A DNA stretch of 64,000 nt from Chelatococcus sp. GTDB lineage: Bacteria > Pseudomonadota > Alphaproteobacteria > Rhizobiales > Beijerinckiaceae. Within the stretch, counting starts at the first letter, position 1. Each line of letters opens with the position of its first letter. The notes under the pieces were generated by a model, which did not search any database, had not been told where the DNA came from, and saw only the letters and a program-made list of their open reading frames with translations. Shown piece by piece: positions 59,369 to 64,000 of this stretch. The DNA is taken from positions 5,095 to 69,094 of the forward strand of contig QFQY01000021.1 of NCBI GenBank assembly GCA_003248805.1, read 5' to 3'. The position numbers were made by a program, and so were the translations under genes.

Positions 59369-60372
59369 GCCGACCTCTGCGGATCGGGTTGATCGGAGCC
59401 GGCTGGGTCACGCAGCATCATCTGCGCGGCTGGCAGCGGCTCGTCGGGCGGGCCGAGGTCGTGGCCATTGCCGACCCTTCGGCGGACCGGCGTGCCGAGC
59501 GCGCCGCCGCCTTCGGCATTGCGCGCAGCTATGGCGATGCGAACGCCATGCTGGCGGCAGAGGCTCTCGACGCGGTCGATATCGCCGCGCCGCGCGCCGT
59601 CCATGCCGAACTGGTGCGTCTGGCAGCCGCTCACGGCCTGCCCACGATCTGCCAGAAGCCTCTGGCGCCGACCTTCGACGAGGCGAGCGGGCTCGTCGCC
59701 GAGGTCGAGGGGCGCATCCGGCTGATGGTCCATGAGAACTGGCGCTTCCGTGCCTGGTACCGCACCATGGCCGACTGGATCGCAGCGGGCAGTATCGGAG
59801 CGCCCTTCGCGGCAAGATTGTCATTCGTGACCAGCGGCACGCTGAAGGATGCGCAGGGCCAGTATCCGGCCCTGCTGCGCCAGCCCTTCATCGCCGGGGA
59901 GAGGCGGATGCTGGTGTCGGAAATCCTGATCCACCAGATCGATACGTTGCGCATGCTGCTGGGGCCGCTGCAGGTCGTGGCCTGCCAGATGAACCGGATC
60001 TGCCCCGATCTCGCCGGAGAGGATACGGCGATCATCCAGCTGCGCGGTCGAGAAGGGCTGGCGGTCCAGATCTTCGCGACCTTCGCCGCTCACGGCCACA
60101 AGCCGGTCGCGGCGGACAGGCTCGAGATTTTCGGGCCGGAGGGCTCGATCGGATTGGATGGCGGCGCGCTCTCGCTCGTCTCCTCCGATCCGGTCTCGCT
60201 CGGCTTCGATGCGGACGCCGTCTATCAGGGCTCCTATGACGCGGCGATCGCGCATTTCGTCGATCGCCTCGGCGACGGGCAGCCCTTCGAGACCGCTCCG
60301 CGCGACAATCTCGAAACGCTCTTTCTCGTCGAGTCATGCTATCGGCTGGCCGGTCGCATGGAGACGCGCTGA
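59365..60372 (+). CDS. Gfo/Idh/MocA-family sugar dehydrogenase-like oxidoreductase
   Basis: A 335-residue NAD(P)-binding oxidoreductase. The cofactor loop is IGLIGAGWVTQHHL and the EKP-like motif is CQKPLAP; a C-terminal GFO_IDH_MocA domain contains LIHQIDTL and the segment AEDTAIIQL-like GEDTAIIQL. In pentose-oxidising pathways, a Gfo/Idh member oxidises the sugar at C1. The start is TTG at 59365, which overlaps the ABC ATPase stop; a purine-rich GGGGG element precedes it. Confidence 0.82.
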   Translation: MSRPLRIGLIGAGWVTQHHLRGWQRLVGRAEVVAIADPSADRRAERAAAFGIARSYGDANAMLAAEALDAVDIAAPRAVHAELVRLAAAHGLPTICQKPLAPTFDEASGLVAEVEGRIRLMVHENWRFRAWYRTMADWIAAGSIGAPFAARLSFVTSGTLKDAQGQYPALLRQPFIAGERRMLVSEILIHQIDTLRMLLGPLQVVACQMNRICPDLAGEDTAIIQLRGREGLAVQIFATFAAHGHKPVAADRLEIFGPEGSIGLDGGALSLVSSDPVSLGFDADAVYQGSYDAAIAHFVDRLGDGQPFETAPRDNLETLFLVESCYRLAGRMETR

Positions 60373-61088
60373 TGCCGCAGACCGCAACCCAGAGCACCAC
60401 TCCGCAGCGCCGGGACGATGTCGACAAGGTCATCGCCCATCTCGAGGAGGACATCATCTTCGGCAGGCTCGCACCGGGGCTGCGCCTGACCGAAGACATG
60501 CTGATGGCCCGCTACGACGCCTCGCGGCATTTTGTCAGGCAGTCTCTGGTGGAGATGGAGCGACGCGGGATCGTCCGGCGCGAGAAGAACATCGGCGCCA
60601 CGGTGCGGTCCTACTCGCAGTCCGAGGTTCGCCAGATCTACGAGGTGCGCGAGATGCTGACGCGCCATGCCGCGCTGATGGTCACTTTGCCTGCGCCCGA
60701 AAGCCTGATCCGCGAACTGCGCCGTCTCCAACAGGTCTACAGGGCCCGCGCCGAAGTCGGCGATCTGCGCGGCACCCACGACGCCAACGATGCGTTCCAC
60801 ATCGCGTTGTTCGCCGCCTGCGGCAATCCCTACCTCGTCGAAACGCTGCAGGACTACATGGACCTGACGCTGACCATGCGTGCCAAGAACCTGGCCGATC
60901 CCGAGGGCCTGCGTCTCTCGATCAGCCAGCACGAGCTGATGATCGACCTGCTCCAGGGCCGCGACGTCTGGGCTTTCGCGCAGCTCTGCGTCGACCACAT
61001 GCAGAGCAGCAAGGCCGACTATCTCAGGCGCATCGCCGCTGAAAACGACGACGAAGGCGAGCGCATCCAGCATCTCCAGAACGGATGA
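60372..61088 (+). CDS. GntR-family transcriptional regulator (FCD subfamily)
   Basis: A 238-residue regulator. The winged helix-turn-helix is DKVIAHLEEDIIFGRLAPGL, RLTEDMLMARYDASRHFVRQ and SLVEMERRGIVRREKN, followed by the FCD domain (EVREMLTRHAALMVTLPAPE). It overlaps the upstream gene by one base (TGATG). As the only regulator in module c, it is the likely protein for the ATTG-N-CAAT operators at 54983-55056. Confidence 0.85.
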   Translation: MPQTATQSTTPQRRDDVDKVIAHLEEDIIFGRLAPGLRLTEDMLMARYDASRHFVRQSLVEMERRGIVRREKNIGATVRSYSQSEVRQIYEVREMLTRHAALMVTLPAPESLIRELRRLQQVYRARAEVGDLRGTHDANDAFHIALFAACGNPYLVETLQDYMDLTLTMRAKNLADPEGLRLSISQHELMIDLLQGRDVWAFAQLCVDHMQSSKADYLRRIAAENDDEGERIQHLQNG

Positions 61089-61095
61089 GACGACC

Positions 61096-61881
61096 ATGGA
61101 TTTCGGGTTGAAGGGCAAGACCGCGCTGGTGCTAGGCGCGGGCGGCGGACTGGGCAGCGCCATCGCGCAAACCCTGGCGCGGGAAGGAGCCAATGTCGCG
61201 CTCGGCGACATCGACGCGGCGGGGCTCACGCGCACGGCGGGTCTGGTCGCCGATGCCGGCGCCAGGGCCCTGCCGCTCACATGGGATCTCGCCGATCGCA
61301 GCCTGATCGAATCCCGCATCGGCGCGATCGAAGCCGAGCTGGGGCCCGTGGACATCCTCGTCAACAACACGGGGGGCCCACCGCCGACCCCGGCCGGCGG
61401 GCAGGATCCGGCACTATGGGCCAAGCATTTCGACGCGATGGTGCTGTCCGTGATCGCCGTCACCGACCGAGTTCTGCCATCGATGCGCGCGCGGGGATGG
61501 GGGCGCATCGTCACCTCGACCTCATCCGGCGTCGTCGCACCCATCCCCAATCTCGGCATCTCGAACGCGCTGCGCCTGACGCTGGTCGGCTGGTCGAAGA
61601 CGCTGGCGGGCGAAGTCGGCCGCGACGGCGTCACCGCCAATATCGTGCTGCCGGGGCGGATCGCGACGGACAGGATCCGCTTTCTCGACGAGCAGCGCGC
61701 CAAGCGCGAGAACCGGAGCGTTCCCGAGGTTTCCGCCGCCTCGACCGGCTCGATCCCGGCCGGCCGCTACGGCGAACCGCAGGAATACGCCAATGTCGTC
61801 GCCTTCCTCGCCAGCGGCGCCGCATCCTATGTCAACGGCTCCGTCATCCGCGTCGATGGCGGCATGATCGCCAGCATCTGA
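61096..61881 (+). CDS. SDR-family NAD(P)-dependent oxidoreductase
   Basis: A 261-residue classical SDR. Cofactor loop VLGAGGGLGSAIAQTLA and NNTGG structural motif are visible. The catalytic Ser lies in STSSGVVAPIPNLG and there is no YxxxK motif at the usual place: the segment NLGISNALRLTLVGWSK replaces the Tyr with Ile. This may mean a divergent SDR subgroup or a non-dehydrogenase function. It lies in the sugar operon. Confidence 0.78.
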   Translation: MDFGLKGKTALVLGAGGGLGSAIAQTLAREGANVALGDIDAAGLTRTAGLVADAGARALPLTWDLADRSLIESRIGAIEAELGPVDILVNNTGGPPPTPAGGQDPALWAKHFDAMVLSVIAVTDRVLPSMRARGWGRIVTSTSSGVVAPIPNLGISNALRLTLVGWSKTLAGEVGRDGVTANIVLPGRIATDRIRFLDEQRAKRENRSVPEVSAASTGSIPAGRYGEPQEYANVVAFLASGAASYVNGSVIRVDGGMIASI

Positions 61882-61892
61882 AAGTGTTCGCC

Positions 61893-62822
61893 ATGACCCT
61901 CACCCCCGACGCCTCGGGCGTCTTCCCGATCGCGCCGACGCCGTTCAACGCCGACGGTACGGTCGACTGGGCTTCCACCGACCGCCTCTTCGCCTTCTAC
62001 GATGAGATCGGCTCGGACGGCACGACTGTGCTCGGCATCATGGGCGAGGCGCCCAAGCTGGAGCCGGAGGAATCGATCCGCATCGTCAAGAGCGCGGTCG
62101 CGAAGATGCCGGGCAAGCCGGTCATCGTCGGCGTCTCCGCGCCGGGCTTCGCCGCGATGCGTTCGCTCGCGCGCCAGTCGATGGAGCTGGGCGCTGCCGG
62201 CGTGATGATTGCGCCGCCGCCCTCGCTGCGCACCGACGACCAGATCACCGGCTATTACGCGCAGGCGATCGAGGCCATCGGCGCCGATATCCCCTTCGTC
62301 ATCCAGGATTACCCCCTGACGCTGTCGGTGATCATGACCCCGGCAGTGATCGCTAAGATCGTCCGGGACAACCCGTCCTGCGTGATGCTCAAGCACGAGG
62401 ACTGGCCGGGACTGGAGAAGATCTCGACCCTGCGCAAGTTCCAGGCCGAGGGCAGCTTGCGTCCGATCTCGATCCTGACCGGCAATGGCGGCATGTTCCT
62501 CGATTTCGAGATGGAGCGCGGCGCCGACGGCGCGATGACGGGCTACGCCTTCCCCGAATTGCTGATCGACGTGGTCAGGCTGCAGAAGGCCGGCCAGCGC
62601 GACGCGGCCCATGACATCTTCGATGCGCATCTGCCGCTGCTGCGCTACGAGCAGCAGCTCGGCATCGGGCTGGCCGTACGTAAATACACGCTGATGAAGC
62701 GCGGCATCCTCGCCAGCGACGCCCAGCGCAAGCCGGGCTCGGCGATCTCCGCCAAGGCGAAAACCGAGGTCGATTATCTGCTGTCGAGGGTCGCGAGGAT
62801 CGATTCCCGCGCAAAGCTCTGA
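61893..62822 (+). CDS. DHDPS/N-acetylneuraminate-lyase superfamily enzyme
   Basis: A 309-residue class I aldolase/dehydratase. The N-terminus FPIAPTPFNADGTVDW, GIMGEAPKLEPEE and the Schiff-base Lys region VMLKHEDWPGLEK are present; the Tyr seen in IQDYPLTLSV is at the usual catalytic position. It most likely dehydrates or cleaves a 2-keto-3-deoxy-sugar acid formed by the IlvD-type dehydratase. Start ATG 61893 is 11 bp after the SDR stop. Confidence 0.83.
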   Translation: MTLTPDASGVFPIAPTPFNADGTVDWASTDRLFAFYDEIGSDGTTVLGIMGEAPKLEPEESIRIVKSAVAKMPGKPVIVGVSAPGFAAMRSLARQSMELGAAGVMIAPPPSLRTDDQITGYYAQAIEAIGADIPFVIQDYPLTLSVIMTPAVIAKIVRDNPSCVMLKHEDWPGLEKISTLRKFQAEGSLRPISILTGNGGMFLDFEMERGADGAMTGYAFPELLIDVVRLQKAGQRDAAHDIFDAHLPLLRYEQQLGIGLAVRKYTLMKRGILASDAQRKPGSAISAKAKTEVDYLLSRVARIDSRAKL

Positions 62823-63213
62823 TCGGCCGGCCGTTTCGCGCCAGCTTCGGACATTGGGGCCTAGCGAGGAAGCGGACATTAAAAGCTGCAGGCCTAATGG
62901 CCGGTGCCGACCCGTTACGGTCATTGGGCAGCGGAGGCGATGGAGTGCCATGTGTGGACGGCTCTCCGTTGGCAAGGGTTATCTGGCGTTCTGCTAAGCC
63001 TTGGTCGGTGCGGCCATGTGTTCGACCTATTGGCGCGGTGCGCATGACCGCCGGCCATGGTGCCTTCCGCGAAGACTGGTCCCGACCAAAGGCACGCGCT
63101 TTAAGCGCTGTGGCGCAAGTGGGTTTTCCCGTCTTCCGGTTCGACCGGCTGTCGCATTACATCCTGTCCGCCCTTCCCAAGCTCGTCGGCCGCAGTGCTC
63201 CTCGACCTGATCC
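62823..63213. other. Gene-free spacer before the IS110 remnant
   Basis: No convincing gene. The start holds CGGACATTGGGGC (62848-62860) and GCGGACATT (62872-62880), as near 36261. The rest is probably the 3' flank of the IS110 element and decayed sequence. Confidence 0.45.
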
Positions 63214-63930
63214 TTATGCCGCCGACGGCTCCCTGTAGCGTTCGCCGGAGGTCATGATCGCCCAGATCATTCGGGCGGTCTTGTTGGCGAGCGCGACGGC
63301 TGCGACCTTCGGCGCCCGGCGTGCGAGCAGTTGGACGAGCCATGGCCGGCGCGTTCCGTTTCGCACGGCATAGCGCACGACAGCCAGGGCGCCCACGACC
63401 AGCATCTGTCGCCGGCAGCGATCGCCTTGCTTTGTGATGCCGCCAAGCCGCTCCTTGCCACCGCTGGAGTTCTGTCGCGGAACGAGGCCGATCCAGGCCG
63501 CGAGGTTGCGGCCGGTCTTGAAGACTTTCGGATCGGCGATCGTGCCCACGAGGGCGCCGGCCAGCAGCGGGCCCACGCCCGGAATCTCCATCAGCCGGCG
63601 ACCTACCTCCGTTGAGCGGGCGTTGGTCCTGATCAGTCGATCCGTGTCCAGGATCTGCTCGTTCACCAGCCGAAGCTGAGCTGCCAGCAGTGTCAGGCAG
63701 ACTCGGGCCCCCGCCGGCACGCGGGGATCAGTGGAATCCTCCACGACCGCAATCAGCGTCTGGAGGCCCTGACGGCCGATCGCGGCGGCCATGCCGAGCT
63801 CCGCCATATGGCTGCTTCACGTACGGCTTCACATAGCTCGGCGGCATTAGCCGCACGTCGTGGCCCAGCCCAATCAGCTCGCGCGCCCAATGATGCGCTG
63901 TTCCGCAGGCTTCGATCCCAACTAGGCTCA
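63214..63930 (-). pseudogene. IS110-family transposase, internally deleted and 5'-truncated
   Basis: The downstream part (63214-63807) reads a clear IS110 transposase C-terminus: RRLMEIPGVGPLLAGALVGT (Transposase_20), GLVPRQNSSGGKERLGGITK and GDRCRRQMLVVGA. Upstream, GIEACGTAHHWARELIG and LMPPSYVKPYVK encode the N-terminal domain, but in a different frame. The RQKNDAADA segment that normally follows VKPYVK, with catalytic Asp residues, is missing. The gene is therefore frameshifted and deleted, and its 5' end is cut at about 63931 by another element. Confidence 0.8.
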
Positions 63931-64000
63931 GGACCTATTAATTTGGTTTGAGATGTGTTTCACGGTATCCGGGAGGATGCCGTGATGGGAGATTTGTTTT
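63931..64000 (+). mobile_element. Left end of an IS5-like insertion element (cut by the window)
   Basis: After the IS110 relic the sequence changes to an AT-richer stretch and then GGGAGGATGCCGTG precedes ATGGGAGATTTGTTTT, which would start a transposase with MGDLF. That opening resembles IS5-group transposases (MGDLFWLxDEQ). The window ends before confirmation, so family assignment is tentative. Confidence 0.45.

Noticed and set aside
62897..63238. Open frame of 113 codons on the plus strand before the IS110 relic
   Set aside because: No ribosome site, no recognisable domain and low-complexity basic composition. It overlaps the probable noncoding flank of the IS110 element.
35768..64000. 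Second copy of the tRNA-Glu 3' end as an att site
   Set aside because: I did not find a direct repeat of the tRNA 3' end within the window; it may lie beyond the right edge.

Overview
The window reads as a chromosomal segment of a GC-rich alphaproteobacterium of the order Hyphomicrobiales. The gene families and the neighbourhood dapL/alaC-like - hom - glpX - recJ suggest something near Bosea or Methylobacterium; the genus is a guess. Almost all coding capacity is assignable, and most long open frames on the opposite strand are GC-driven shadows.

Region 1 (1-6.6 kb) is the edge of an exopolysaccharide locus: a GT4 glycosyltransferase (cut by the window edge) and a Wza-like export protein on the minus strand, a divergent Wzz/Wzc-like protein with a degenerate kinase domain, a CelD-type acetyltransferase and a polysaccharide deacetylase. 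Region 2 (6.7-35.8 kb) is core chromosome: ctaA, metY, an FAD monooxygenase, an MFS exporter, enoyl-CoA hydratase, a thioesterase, rplM-rpsI, two SDR/agmatinase-type enzymes, argC, an FAH-family hydrolase, a FadL porin, phaC, an aminotransferase, hom, glpX, an aldo/keto reductase, recJ and tRNA-Glu(UUC). Intergenic palindromic repeats are scattered through it.

Region 3 (35.8-64 kb) looks accessory. It starts directly after tRNA-Glu with two truncated relics (a serine recombinase C-terminus and a MerR C-terminus) and ends in a decayed IS110 transposase cut by an IS5-like end. Between them lie three catabolic modules, each with its own importer and regulator: (a) Dpp-type ABC transporter, HyuA/HyuB, GntR and an opine-dehydrogenase-like enzyme; (b) a carboxymuconolactone-decarboxylase pair, LysR, a flavin monooxygenase and a TctCBA tripartite transporter; (c) a lactonase, an IlvD/Edd dehydratase, a sugar ABC importer, a Gfo/Idh dehydrogenase, GntR/FCD, an SDR and a DHDPS-family enzyme, together resembling a non-phosphorylative sugar oxidation route.

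The most interesting signal is upstream of argC. A promoter places the transcript start at the AUG of an 18-residue arginine-rich peptide with four consecutive Arg codons. It is followed by a terminator hairpin with seven T residues and by a competing 7-bp pairing whose upstream strand begins just after the leader stop codon. This has every part of an arginine-responsive transcription attenuator on an apparently leaderless mRNA.
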